22,617 nt of DNA, from NCBI GenBank assembly GCA_905193765.1, contig CAJJPZ010000019.1, positions 1-22,617 of the forward strand. Reading direction: 5' to 3'. Numbering within the stretch: the first letter of the stretch is position 1; each line of letters begins with the position of its first letter. The notes beneath the pieces were generated by a model, which worked only from the letters and a program-made list of their open reading frames with translations, did no database searches and was not told the DNA's origin. The DNA is from an uncultured Eubacterium sp. GTDB lineage: Bacteria > Bacillota > Clostridia > Peptostreptococcales > Anaerovoracaceae. Position numbers and translations under genes: made by a program. Of this stretch, positions 1-8,680 are shown piece after piece.

Positions 1-868
1 ATGATGTTATTTCTGCAAGGTTACGGCATTTTGTGATGGTGCCGCCCCAGTTTTCTCCGGTGACTCCGCCTACTTTGAAAGTTCCGGAGATATTTCCTAT
101 ATTAGTGCATTCCTCGATCGTACCGCCGTTGTTGTATCCGGCGATGCCGCCTGTCTTGTTTCCTGCTGAAATAGTCACTTTGGATGTACAGTTCGTTATT
201 TTACCTGTGTCGGTGAGGATGCCTGCCACAGCTCCACAGGAACCTGTGCTTACCTTTATATTACCTTCAACATCCAGATTGCGAACTTCACCTGCAAGAT
301 ATCCGAACAGCCCGGTATTCGGTGAATTGTTCGTTATGCTGATGCCGCTTATGGTATGACCATCACCGTCAAATATGCCGGCGAAGTTGTACGACTCGTC
401 TGAACCTATCGGTTCCCATTCGCCAGAAAGCTCTATGTCATCCGTCAGCGTGAATGTCACACCTTCGAAGTTTTCCGTTCTTGTCGGCTTCCAGTTATCG
501 GTCTGTTCCTCATTGACGAGACTCGCAAGACCGAGAAGTTCTCCTTCTGTGGAAATCGTATATGATTTCTTCGGCGATGTATAATCGAACCATGAAGTGT
601 CCTTCACAGACGGATCTGCAGGGGCATCTGTCGTATCAGTAAGTCCGTCGCCAGATATATCTGCGGATGGGTCTTCAACTGTACCATCAGTTACTGACGG
701 CTGGTCAGTCGTCTGATCTGTCTGGTCGGTTTCAGGAAGCTGAGTCGTGTTCTCATCCGTCGTGGTATTTTCCCCGTCATACGGATACGCATATGAAACA
801 GGTATTGAAGTGACCATAGTACCTATTGTGAATATTAATGATAAAAATATGACTGAAAAACGTTTCAT
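1..868 (-). CDS. Secreted GLUG-repeat surface protein, N-terminal 289 residues (3' end outside window)
   Basis: The frame opens at ATG 868 and stays open to the left edge, so the C-terminus is missing. Residues 1-27 form a Sec-type signal peptide: MKR, then a hydrophobic core, then a likely cleavage near VSYA-YP. A Thr/Asp/Gln-rich spacer (about 28-95) follows, with TTDENTT and TDQTTDQP. A folded start at about 100-125 contains YTISTEGELLGLASLVNE, common at the head of clostridial GLUG proteins. From about 155 on come GLUG-like repeats such as FAGIFDGDGHTISGI, GLFGYLAGEVRNLDV, TGGIAGYNNGGTIEECTN and VGGVTGENWGGTITKCRN. No LPXTG or choline-binding end is visible because the end is cut off. An SD (AAGGAAG, 8 bases before ATG) lies in the last codons of the recombinase gene 5 bases upstream. 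Surface location is inferred from signal and repeats; the ligand is unknown. Confidence 0.85.
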   Translation of the reverse strand, partial: MKRFSVIFLSLIFTIGTMVTSIPVSYAYPYDGENTTTDENTTQLPETDQTDQTTDQPSVTDGTVEDPSADISGDGLTDTTDAPADPSVKDTSWFDYTSPKKSYTISTEGELLGLASLVNEEQTDNWKPTRTENFEGVTFTLTDDIELSGEWEPIGSDESYNFAGIFDGDGHTISGISITNNSPNTGLFGYLAGEVRNLDVEGNIKVSTGSCGAVAGILTDTGKITNCTSKVTISAGNKTGGIAGYNNGGTIEECTNIGNISGTFKVGGVTGENWGGTITKCRNLAEITS

Positions 869-873
869 ATATA

Positions 874-2007
874 TTACTTCCTTTCCTTTCGTTCGAGTTC
901 CCATTCCATATCCCTTACAAGGTCGCGCTTGATGTTCTTCTTATGACGGGCATACAGCTGTGTAGTAGTTACCTGATCATGATCAAGCAGCGCCTGGACG
1001 TCATAGATAGAATTTCCTCTGCCTATCAGGCTTGTTGCTGTTGTGGCACGCAGTTTATGAGGACTGTACCCAGCCTTTGCTGACGTTGCCATTCCTATCG
1101 ATGTGTATTTTTTTACCAGTTCGCGTATCTGACGTTCCGTCATACGCCTGCCCTGGAGAGATAAAAATAAAGCATCCCTGTCTTCTTCGTTTATCCTGTC
1201 TTCGGCGGCCCTTTCATTTTCGAGGTAATCCTCCAGGACCTCGGTCACCGACTGATTCAAAGGCATAGTTGCTTCTTTATCACGCTTTCTGTAGATTTTG
1301 AATTCACCTCTTTTAAAATTAAAGGACGAAACATTCAGCTGCTGCAGCTCGAAAAGTCTCAGTCCGTATGTGAGAAACAGGATAAGTATGGCTTTATCTC
1401 TCCTCTTCGTCTTTTCCCAGTACTGCCTCTGCTTGGGAGAAAGATGATCGCCGGTGGATACGGCATCCAGCATCACCATGACTTCATCATCCTGCAGCAC
1501 CTTGATCTCACGTTCCTGAGCCTTGGGCACACGTATCGGATTGAAGCCGTCGGTTATGTTTTCTTCCATCACGCCGTCGCGATACAGCTGCCTGAACATC
1601 ACCGACAGCGATGATTTCTTGCGTGCAAGCGTTTTATTGCTGTTCTCGTATACCAGTATCTCCTTTTCGGTCTCCACTGTATACTGCCTGCAGTAGTCGA
1701 TGAATTCATTGACATCCGCAGCCGTTATCCTGTTGAATTCCTGTCTTGTTATATCATGTATCTCCGATGCATCAGATATAGCCGTCTTTTCTGTCAGGTA
1801 TCTGCAGAAAAACGTTATATCATTAAGATATGCCAGCCGTGTCCTGGGAAGAACGTTTCCTTTCAGATAAATAAAGAAACTCCGCATAAATACCGGCAGA
1901 TGACTCTGCATTGCCTCGCATTCAGATACTATTTTATGTTCATTTGAAATCACATTGTCAGGCTTGTCGCTTCTGTTCCTGATTTTTATATCTTTTTCGC
2001 CAGCCAT
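874..2007 (-). CDS. XerC/XerD-type tyrosine recombinase (integrase family)
   Basis: This 377-residue protein has the two-domain build of a tyrosine site-specific recombinase. A SAM-like core-binding N-domain spans about 35-160 (LPVFMRSFFIYLKGNVLPRTRLAYLNDI region). The catalytic domain spans about 165-365. Catalytic residues can be placed: Arg217 in YGLRLFEL, a beta-hairpin Lys near 241-244 (KRDKEATMPL), His317 and Arg320 in SPHKLRATTA, His343 in LLDHDQVTTTQ, and nucleophile Tyr352 in LYARH. A charged extension of about 30 residues precedes the usual N-domain, making it longer than the roughly 300 residues of XerC/D. It overlaps the end of miaA by 22 bases and ends 5 bases before the surface-protein start. 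It could be a housekeeping Xer for dimer resolution or a dedicated recombinase. No dif-like site or att pair is evident nearby, so the substrate is unknown. Confidence 0.85.
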   Translation of the reverse strand: MAGEKDIKIRNRSDKPDNVISNEHKIVSECEAMQSHLPVFMRSFFIYLKGNVLPRTRLAYLNDITFFCRYLTEKTAISDASEIHDITRQEFNRITAADVNEFIDYCRQYTVETEKEILVYENSNKTLARKKSSLSVMFRQLYRDGVMEENITDGFNPIRVPKAQEREIKVLQDDEVMVMLDAVSTGDHLSPKQRQYWEKTKRRDKAILILFLTYGLRLFELQQLNVSSFNFKRGEFKIYRKRDKEATMPLNQSVTEVLEDYLENERAAEDRINEEDRDALFLSLQGRRMTERQIRELVKKYTSIGMATSAKAGYSPHKLRATTATSLIGRGNSIYDVQALLDHDQVTTTQLYARHKKNIKRDLVRDMEWELERKERK

Positions 2008-2915
2008 CTCTCTATATCCTGCAGTGCCCTCTCTTCATCCGCATTCTCGGAAATATCATACCATCTCATTTTATCATATCTTCTGAACCACGTTAACTGT
2101 TTTTTAGCATAATGTCTCGTGTTTTTTTTGACATTATCCACAGCCTCTTCAAAGGGAATACTACCTTCCAGATACTCCATTATTTCCTTGTATCCGATGC
2201 CCTTCATGGAGATATCATCCTTCGTCAGTCCCATATCCATCAGCATCCTGACTTCATCCACAAGTCCCTGATGTACGAGCTGATCCACACGTCTGTTTAT
2301 GCGGTCGTAAAGCAGGGCCCGGTCACGTGTGAGTCCGATAAGCAGCTGTTCGTAATCCTTTGTTTCATTCGTGACATCGGTGAATCTGCGTATACGGCCT
2401 TCGCCGTCTTTAAGACGCTCCAGTGCACGTATTATCTTCTTGGTGTTATTGGGATGGATCTGTTCCGCTGCGTCAGGATCCTGTATCTTCAGCATCTCAT
2501 GGAGATAAGCGCCACCTTTTACTTCAGCCTCCTTTTCCAGCTTCTGCCGGTATTCCCTGTCACCGGATAGCGGAGAAAAGTCCATATCATACAGCAGCGA
2601 GTTGAGATAAAGTCCTGTTCCGCCGGATATCACGGGCAGTTTTCCGCGCGACAGTATATCGTTTATGGCATCCTTTGCAAGCTTCTGATACTGTGCCACG
2701 GAAAATTCATCCCGTGGATCTATCATATCGATCAGATGGTGTCTGGCTCTCTGCTGTTCATCAGGTGTAGGCTTGGCGCTTCCGATATCCATGAATCTGT
2801 AAAGCTGCATAGAATCGCAGGAAACTATCTCTCCGTTGAAAAGCTCCGATACTCTGATAGCAAAGCTTGTTTTGCCCACTGCAGTAGGTCCTGCTATCAC
2901 TACTATTTTCCTCAT
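1986..2915 (-). CDS. miaA: tRNA dimethylallyltransferase MiaA
   Basis: MiaA transfers the dimethylallyl group of DMAPP to N6 of A37 in tRNAs reading UNN codons. The 309-residue protein has the P-loop GPTAVGKTS at 9-17, the catalytic Asp34 in SCDSMQLYR, IGSAKPT at 44-50, RARHHLID at 56-63 (the DMAPP/tRNA contact segment) and GGTGLYLNSLLY at about 98-109. The C-terminal half has the KGIGYKEIMEYLEG and TRHYAKKQLTWFRR motifs. Length is normal for the family. I use ATG 2915 rather than ATG 2939 because a GGAGAGG site lies eight bases before 2915, whereas the earlier ATG begins in the mutL stop region with no site. Gene order mutL-miaA is also found in Enterobacteria. The DMAPP substrate comes from the MEP pathway whose first gene, dxs, lies in the same gene run. 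Confidence 0.96.
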   Translation of the reverse strand: MRKIVVIAGPTAVGKTSFAIRVSELFNGEIVSCDSMQLYRFMDIGSAKPTPDEQQRARHHLIDMIDPRDEFSVAQYQKLAKDAINDILSRGKLPVISGGTGLYLNSLLYDMDFSPLSGDREYRQKLEKEAEVKGGAYLHEMLKIQDPDAAEQIHPNNTKKIIRALERLKDGEGRIRRFTDVTNETKDYEQLLIGLTRDRALLYDRINRRVDQLVHQGLVDEVRMLMDMGLTKDDISMKGIGYKEIMEYLEGSIPFEEAVDNVKKNTRHYAKKQLTWFRRYDKMRWYDISENADEERALQDIERWLAKKI

Positions 2916-2923
2916 TGTCACAA

Positions 2924-2930
2924 CCTCTCC
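2924..2930 (-). promoter_or_regulatory. Ribosome binding site deciding the miaA start
   Basis: GGAGAGG on the minus strand sits eight bases before ATG 2915. It lies downstream of the in-frame ATG at 2939, so it argues for the shorter MiaA that begins MRKIVVIAGP. Confidence 0.7.
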
Positions 2931-2942
2931 GATATACATATG

Positions 2943-4826
2943 TCAGACACGTCTGAACATCTTTCTTATTTCATATTCCGTCATTCTTATGAATGTAGGG
3001 CGACCGTGAGGGCAGGAAAAAGGATTCACGCATTTTTTCAAAGAGTCCATCAGTGCGTCTATCTCCTCCTTTTTCAGTATGTCTCCGCCTTTCACGGCGC
3101 TTTTGCATGAACGCATTATGATACGTTCCAGTATCTTTGTATTTGTAAGATCCGGCTTGTCTTCAAGAGATGCGAATACATCTGCAAGAAAGCTCTCCGC
3201 TTCCTCCATAGACATGAAGGCAGGGATAGCCCTTACAAGATAGTTCCTACCGCCGAAATTTTCTATTTCGTATCCTATGGCGAGCAGAGGATCATGCCAG
3301 GAATCTTCTGAACCTGCGACCTGCGCCGAAACATTGAAGTTCAATGGAATGAGCAGCTGCTGTCTGAGCTTTTCAGATGAATTGTACTGTGACAGCAGCT
3401 TCTCATACATTATGCGCTCATGAGCTGCATGCTGATCTATGAGATACATGCTGTCATTGTCTGTAGCGATTATGTACGTATTGAATACTGATGTGACAGT
3501 ATTCAGGGATTCTATGTCAAAAGGCCTGTATAAAGCCGTTTCCGGTTCCATCACAGCAGGACAGTGTTCTGCTGCAGATATACCTTCAGAAGGTATGCGA
3601 TGCGTTGATGCAGGTGTTTCTGTAAATTCTGCATGTACATCTGTTACAGCGTTCTCTTTTTCTTTCTTCTGCCTTAGTTCTGACAGTAATTTATTTATGT
3701 CAACCTGTTCTGTGTCCTCTGCAATCTTCTTCCCCGGGGACTCAGATCCGGGTTCGCGGACGTCCCCGGATGGTTCCTGAGCAGATACTTCAGATCCGAT
3801 GTTTTCAATGACCTTCTGCTCCAATGTCACTTCCGGGATTGCAGCTTTTACAGACAATGCCTGTACGACTGCTTTCCGTACGAAATCCATAACTTCGAAG
3901 TCATCGTCGAACCGGACTTCTTTTTTTGTAGGATGTATGTTCACATCCAGCTTCTCCGGGGGCATTGCCAGGAACAGGAACGCCAGCGGGAACCTTCCCT
4001 GGAACATCTTTTCTCTGTAAGCCTCGTCAAGGGCCTTTTCAAGCACCTTGCTGGAAACCACCCTTCCGTTCACGCAGAAGATCTGTCTGCTCCTTGACGA
4101 CAGTGAATCTGACGGCGGGGATACGAACCCGCGTATTATATATCCGTCTCTGCTGCTGTCCACCGGCAGCAGATCCTTTGCCGTATCGTTGCCGTATACC
4201 GCAGCGATACTGTTCAGTATATTCCCGCGTCCCTGAGTGGAGAAAACACGCTTGCTTCCGTTTACCAGATTTATCCTTATATCGCCGTAGGACAGCGCGA
4301 TCCTGGAAACGAGATCGATTATACGGCGTGCTTCGCCGCTGTCGGATGAAAGGAATTTCTGTCTTGCAGGCACATTATAAAAAAGGTCTTTCACAGTTAT
4401 AGTCGTACCATCCGGGCATCCTGTACCGGTGCTTTCGATTATTTCACTGCCTTCCGCAAGTATGCGATGCCCCAGTTTCGCCTGAGGCGTTTTGGTCACC
4501 AGTTCAACTCTTGCTACAGCGCATATGCTGGCCAGTGCCTCGCCTCTGAAACCCAGCGTCGATATTGCATCCAGATCGGACGCTTCAGTGATCTTGCTGG
4601 TGGCATGGCGTGTAAAAGCAAGAGCTGTTTCACCCGCATCTATACCGCAACCGTTATCGGTCACGCGGATATACGATTTGCCTCCGTTTTTTATCTCGAC
4701 AGTTATGCTGTCAGCCCCTGCATCTATTGAATTTTCAAGAAGTTCTTTGACTATGGATACCGGTCTGTCAACGACTTCTCCGGCAGCTATCTTGTCAGCG
4801 ACTTTTTTTTCCAGTACTCTTATCAT
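2943..4826 (-). CDS. mutL: DNA mismatch repair protein MutL (endonuclease type)
   Basis: MutL couples MutS mismatch recognition to strand nicking. The 627-residue protein has a GHKL ATPase N-domain: KIAAGEVVDRP at 12-22, ENSIDAGA at 31-38, DNGCGI at 57-62 and GFRGEAL at 92-98. The transducer domain includes NIHPTKKEVRF (296-306). An acidic low-complexity linker spans about 335-430. The C-terminal domain keeps the metal-dependent endonuclease motif DQHAAHERIMYE at 464-475, the SCKSAVKGGD segment, and CPHGRPTF at 605-612. It is therefore the nicking type found in organisms without MutH. The start ATG overlaps the mutS stop by four bases (ATGA). The nearest GGAGG lies about 16 bases upstream, which suggests re-initiation by ribosomes finishing mutS. 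Length is typical. Confidence 0.97.
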   Translation of the reverse strand: MIRVLEKKVADKIAAGEVVDRPVSIVKELLENSIDAGADSITVEIKNGGKSYIRVTDNGCGIDAGETALAFTRHATSKITEASDLDAISTLGFRGEALASICAVARVELVTKTPQAKLGHRILAEGSEIIESTGTGCPDGTTITVKDLFYNVPARQKFLSSDSGEARRIIDLVSRIALSYGDIRINLVNGSKRVFSTQGRGNILNSIAAVYGNDTAKDLLPVDSSRDGYIIRGFVSPPSDSLSSRSRQIFCVNGRVVSSKVLEKALDEAYREKMFQGRFPLAFLFLAMPPEKLDVNIHPTKKEVRFDDDFEVMDFVRKAVVQALSVKAAIPEVTLEQKVIENIGSEVSAQEPSGDVREPGSESPGKKIAEDTEQVDINKLLSELRQKKEKENAVTDVHAEFTETPASTHRIPSEGISAAEHCPAVMEPETALYRPFDIESLNTVTSVFNTYIIATDNDSMYLIDQHAAHERIMYEKLLSQYNSSEKLRQQLLIPLNFNVSAQVAGSEDSWHDPLLAIGYEIENFGGRNYLVRAIPAFMSMEEAESFLADVFASLEDKPDLTNTKILERIIMRSCKSAVKGGDILKKEEIDALMDSLKKCVNPFSCPHGRPTFIRMTEYEIRKMFRRV

Positions 4827-7444
4827 AGATATTTTTTAATATCCTCCAGTATTTTCAGTGCCTGTGACGGCGTCGTATCCATCAGATCGAGATTTCTGAG
4901 CCTTTCGGTGACAGGATCAGGTATCTGTGCGAACAGGGAAAGCTGCTCCTGTTCATCCTCATGTACGCTATCATGCTTTTCACAGGTCATATCGTTTCTG
5001 CTGAAAGTGTTCCCGCCTTCAAGCTCTGCAAGATGCTCTCCGGCTCTTTCAAGAAGTTCATGAGGTACGCCGGCTATATCGGCAACATGTATGCCGTAGC
5101 TTCTGCTGGCGCTTCCACGTACGATCTTGTGCAGGAAAACGACATTGCCGTTTTCTTCAGCCACATCCACATTGAAGTTCATTATGCCGCGGTGTTCGTC
5201 CTCAAGGGCGGTCATTTCATGGTAATGTGTCGCGAACAGCGTCCTGATCTTTCTGTGAGGTTCCGATATGTATTCGGAGGCTGCCCACGCTATGGAGAGT
5301 CCGTCGTATGTACTTGTCCCTCGTCCGATTTCGTCAAGTATTATGAGACTTCTTGGCGTTGCGGTATTCAGTATGTACGCCAGTTCACTCATTTCAACAA
5401 AGAACGTACTCTGTCCCTGCGCAAGATTATCAGATGCGCCTATCCTGGTGAATATGCGGTCGCACACTCCGATCCTGGCGGAATCTGCCGGTACGAAGCA
5501 GCCCGCCTGCGCCATCAGTACTATCAGTGCAGTCTGTCTCATATATGTGGATTTACCTGACATGTTAGGCCCTGTTATCAGCAGCAGGCTCTGCTCGTCC
5601 TTGTCTATATATGTATCATTGCTTACGAAGACGCCGTCCTTGATAGTCTGCTCTATAACAGGATGGCGTCCCTTTTCTATCATTATGACATCGCTGCTGT
5701 CCACAACAGGTCGTGTGTAGTTGCTGCGGTCACTGACCTCTGCGAAGGATGTCAGTACATCCAGCGTCGATATGGCTCTTGATGTCTGCTGGATGACAGA
5801 TATGTATCCGCTGAGTTTTGCTCTTATCTCGGTAAAAAGCTCATACTCCAGCTGATTTATCTGGGTCTCGGCATTGAGTACGAGACGTTCGGTTTCCTTA
5901 AGCTCCGGAGTTATGAAACGTTCGCAGTTCGCAAGGGTCTGTTTGCGTATGTAGTTGTCGGGTATCAGATCATAATATGATTTTGTGACTTCGAGGTAGT
6001 ATCCGAATACTTTGTTGAATCCTACCTTGAGATTTTTTATACCTGTACGTTCTCTTTCGCTGAGTTCAAGTCCTGCGATCCAGTTGCGGGCGTCGCTTAT
6101 GGAATACTTGAGATCGTCAAGCTTTTCGGAATACCCTTCCTTTATCAGATTGCCCTCTTTTATAGTAAAAGGCGGATCCTCCACGATGCTGCTGTCTATC
6201 ATCGAGTATACTCCCGACAGGGTATCCATGCTGCTGTTGGTTTCAGCCAGAAGCTGCGAACCGGCTGATGAAAGTTCGGCCTTTATGTCCGGCAGAGCTG
6301 CACATGAGTTCCTGAGCGCTATCAGATCCTTGCCGTTGGCGCTGCCGCAGGCTATCCTGCCTGTAAGACGTTCAAAGTCGTATACTCTCTTCAGATATTC
6401 TTTGATATTGTTCCTCATGATCACATCGGAGCAAAGCACATCAACAGCATCAAGGCGCATGTTGATGCCGGTCACATCGTTCAGTGGATCCTTTATCCAC
6501 TGTCTGAGTTTTCGTGACCCCATGGCTGTACTGGTCCTGTCCAGCACTCCCAGAAGCGATCCTTTGACTTTCTTATCAAACAAAGTCTCCGTAAGTTCGA
6601 GATTACGGATGGTCGCCTTGTCCAGGGCCATGGCGCTGCCCATATGATATGTATTCAGTGTTTTTATATGTGCGAGGTCGTTTTTCTGAGTATCCAGCAG
6701 ATACAGCAGAAGTGATCCCAGCGCAGTTTCAGCTGCGGTATCTTCTTCGACCCCTATGCCTAAAAGAGCTGTCACATCGAACTGTTTCCTTATGGTGTCT
6801 CTTATCGCGTCAGCTCTGTAATATTCTCCGCCGATTATATTAAAATAAGCCTCTGTCACAGGCTTTATTTCATCTATGTCATTGATCTGCCAGGTCTCGT
6901 CGTTCATGATTACTTCTCTCGCGTTTATCCTGGCCAGTTCGTTGATGAGAGAGTTCCTTCTGTCACCGCCTTTTATCAGTGTGAGTGATATCTCACCTGT
7001 GGATATGTCGCAGTAGGAAAGTCCGGTATCGTTTTCATCAGAAACCACCGAAGCGATGTAGTTGTTTTCATCTTCCCTGAGCATGCCGCTGCTCAGTACA
7101 GTTCCCGGAGTAACGACTCTGATGACCTCACGTTTCACTATACCGCGTGTGCTTGCAGGGTCTTCCGTCTGTTCGCATATGGCGACTTTGTATCCTTTCT
7201 CTATGAGGCGGGAAATATAGGTATCAGCGGAATGAAAAGGAACGCCGCACATCGGCGCCCTTTCCTCCATCCCGCAGTTTTTTCCGGTAAGTGTGAGCTC
7301 CAGCTCACGGGAGGCTGTCGTGGCATCATCAAAGAACATTTCATAAAAGTCACCAAGTCTGAAAAACAGTATGCAGTCACGATAGTTTTCCTTGATATCC
7401 ATATACTGCTGCATCATAGGTGATAGTTTCTGTGTTTTTGCCAT
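4823..7444 (-). CDS. mutS: DNA mismatch repair protein MutS
   Basis: MutS binds mispaired or looped DNA and recruits MutL. The 873-residue protein is full length. Domain I carries the mismatch-wedge motif Phe-X-Glu as F33-Y34-E35 in GDFYEMFFDDA. The connector, lever and clamp domains follow to about 590. The ATPase has Walker A GPNMSGKST at 625-633, the DNLAQGQSTFFVEM segment at 672-685, Walker B IILDEIGRGTSTYDG at 701-715 and ATHYHEM at 738-744. Near the C-terminus QLSLF (834-838) fits the beta-sliding-clamp binding consensus QLxLF. GGAGG lies eight bases before ATG 7444. The gene is 30 bases downstream of the aminotransferase and directly upstream of mutL. It is MutS1 rather than MutS2, as it has the wedge domain and no Smr domain. 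Confidence 0.98.
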   Translation of the reverse strand: MAKTQKLSPMMQQYMDIKENYRDCILFFRLGDFYEMFFDDATTASRELELTLTGKNCGMEERAPMCGVPFHSADTYISRLIEKGYKVAICEQTEDPASTRGIVKREVIRVVTPGTVLSSGMLREDENNYIASVVSDENDTGLSYCDISTGEISLTLIKGGDRRNSLINELARINAREVIMNDETWQINDIDEIKPVTEAYFNIIGGEYYRADAIRDTIRKQFDVTALLGIGVEEDTAAETALGSLLLYLLDTQKNDLAHIKTLNTYHMGSAMALDKATIRNLELTETLFDKKVKGSLLGVLDRTSTAMGSRKLRQWIKDPLNDVTGINMRLDAVDVLCSDVIMRNNIKEYLKRVYDFERLTGRIACGSANGKDLIALRNSCAALPDIKAELSSAGSQLLAETNSSMDTLSGVYSMIDSSIVEDPPFTIKEGNLIKEGYSEKLDDLKYSISDARNWIAGLELSERERTGIKNLKVGFNKVFGYYLEVTKSYYDLIPDNYIRKQTLANCERFITPELKETERLVLNAETQINQLEYELFTEIRAKLSGYISVIQQTSRAISTLDVLTSFAEVSDRSNYTRPVVDSSDVIMIEKGRHPVIEQTIKDGVFVSNDTYIDKDEQSLLLITGPNMSGKSTYMRQTALIVLMAQAGCFVPADSARIGVCDRIFTRIGASDNLAQGQSTFFVEMSELAYILNTATPRSLIILDEIGRGTSTYDGLSIAWAASEYISEPHRKIRTLFATHYHEMTALEDEHRGIMNFNVDVAEENGNVVFLHKIVRGSASRSYGIHVADIAGVPHELLERAGEHLAELEGGNTFSRNDMTCEKHDSVHEDEQEQLSLFAQIPDPVTERLRNLDLMDTTPSQALKILEDIKKYL

Positions 7445-7474
7445 TTATAATTCCTCCGTTATGCCGTATGTTTT

Positions 7475-8665
7475 TTATCTGTTTTTGTATTTTTCCATTC
7501 CGAGACGGATAAGTTCAACGCCTCTTCTCATATCTGCCTGGTTAAGGACATATGCTATACGCATTTCGTCTTTTCCAAGACCCGGTGTCGCATAGAAACC
7601 TTCTGCCGGAGCGAACATAACAGTCTCGCCGTTGTCTTCGAACTCCGTAAGCAGGAACATCAGGAAGTCCTCCACATCGTCTACAGGAAGCTTTGCAGTC
7701 ATGTAGAATGCTCCGCCAGGTTTCTGGCAGACAACTCCAGGTATCTTCATGAGTTCTTCGTATACAACATCTCTTCTTGCTTCATATTCAGCCTTCACTT
7801 CGTCATAGTATGACTTGTCCAGTCTGTAGAGAGCAGCAGCTCCGACCTGATCCAGTGTAGGGCAGCAGAGTCTTCCCTGTGCTATCTTCATTATGCCGTC
7901 CATCAGCTCTGCGTTCTTGCTGACTACGCAGCCGACTCTCGCACCGCATGCTGAGAATCTCTTTGAAACAGAATCTACGATTATGACTCTGTCGCTGATA
8001 TCGTCTATCATACCGAATGAAGTCACTTCTCTGTTGTCATATGCGAACTCTCTGTAAACTTCATCTGCGATGATCCAGAGATCGTGTTCCTTTGCTATCT
8101 CACCGATAAGCTTCATGTCGTCCAGTGTCAGAACTCTTCCTGTAGGATTTCCCGGACTGATACAGCATATCGCTTTTGTATCAGGCGTGATAGCTGCTTC
8201 GATGAGGTCTCTCTTGGCATAGTTGTATCCGTCTTCAGCCTTTGTAGTGATAGGAACTACTTTGCCGCTTACGGATGTTGCGAATGTGTGATAATTCGTG
8301 TAGAACGGTTCTGCGATGATGACTTCATCTCCAGGATTGAGGATGGACATGAATATCATAGTCAGGGCTTCTGAACCTCCGTTGGTAACTATGATGTCCT
8401 TTCTGCCGTAGTCCATGCCGTACTGTTTAAAGTAATCGGAAATGGCATCCTGCAGATCTGTTATGCCGCCTGATTCAGCGTATGCTATGACTTTCTTGTC
8501 GAAACCCTTTATGGCTTCCATGAAGCATTCAGGTGTTTCGACATCAGGCTGGCCGATGTTCAGGTGGTAAACTTTCTTGCCTTTGCTTTCTGCCTCTATA
8601 GCATATACATTGAATCTCCTGATCGGTGAATGCTGCATCGACAGTACTCTCTTTGATAGTTTCAT
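7475..8665 (-). CDS. Pyridoxal-phosphate class I aminotransferase
   Basis: This 396-residue protein is a fold-type I, AAT-family aminotransferase. Landmarks are NIGQPDVETP at 36-45, the cofactor-phosphate turn NGGSEA at 95-100, Asn173 in SPGNPTGRV, Asp201 and Tyr204 in IADEVYREF, the Schiff-base Lys235 in DSVSKRFSACGARVGC, and Arg243 in the same stretch. The C-terminal substrate Arg is probably in GKDEMRIAYVLN. The SKRFSACGAR form differs from the SKTF..GWRIGY of AspC/YugH types. The amino acid substrate cannot be read from sequence; aspartate, aromatic or branched-chain acceptors are all possible. ATG 8665 is preferred over an in-frame TTG at 8683 because AAAGGAGA lies seven bases before it. 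The gene begins 14 bases after tlyA. Nothing in the neighbours explains the role, so co-transcription may be incidental. Confidence 0.9.
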   Translation of the reverse strand: MKLSKRVLSMQHSPIRRFNVYAIEAESKGKKVYHLNIGQPDVETPECFMEAIKGFDKKVIAYAESGGITDLQDAISDYFKQYGMDYGRKDIIVTNGGSEALTMIFMSILNPGDEVIIAEPFYTNYHTFATSVSGKVVPITTKAEDGYNYAKRDLIEAAITPDTKAICCISPGNPTGRVLTLDDMKLIGEIAKEHDLWIIADEVYREFAYDNREVTSFGMIDDISDRVIIVDSVSKRFSACGARVGCVVSKNAELMDGIMKIAQGRLCCPTLDQVGAAALYRLDKSYYDEVKAEYEARRDVVYEELMKIPGVVCQKPGGAFYMTAKLPVDDVEDFLMFLLTEFEDNGETVMFAPAEGFYATPGLGKDEMRIAYVLNQADMRRGVELIRLGMEKYKNR

Positions 8666-8672
8666 TAATATA

Positions 8673-8680
8673 TCTCCTTT
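8673..8680 (-). promoter_or_regulatory. Ribosome binding site deciding the aminotransferase start
   Basis: AAAGGAGA on the minus strand is seven bases upstream of ATG 8665. A reading from the upstream TTG 8683 would place this site inside the coding region and leave that TTG with no site of its own. Confidence 0.7.

Noticed and set aside
791..870. Inverted repeat ATATGAAAC (791-799) / GTTTCATAT (862-870) around the surface-protein start
   Set aside because: I considered it as a recombinase crossover pair. It is only nine bases, it lies within coding sequence for MKR and VSYAY, and a repeat of this size is not rare by chance in 100 bases.
2916..2939. Eight-residue N-terminal extension of MiaA from ATG 2939
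   Set aside because: The GGAGAGG site lies inside this stretch and serves ATG 2915; the extension MYIGEVVT matches no MiaA start.
4961..5560. Plus-strand open frame of 199 codons
   Set aside because: It is antisense to the highly conserved ATPase region of mutS; conservation of the minus strand explains the open frame.
6012..6647. Plus-strand open frame of 211 codons
   Set aside because: It is entirely inside mutS on the opposite strand, with no ribosome site and no family features.
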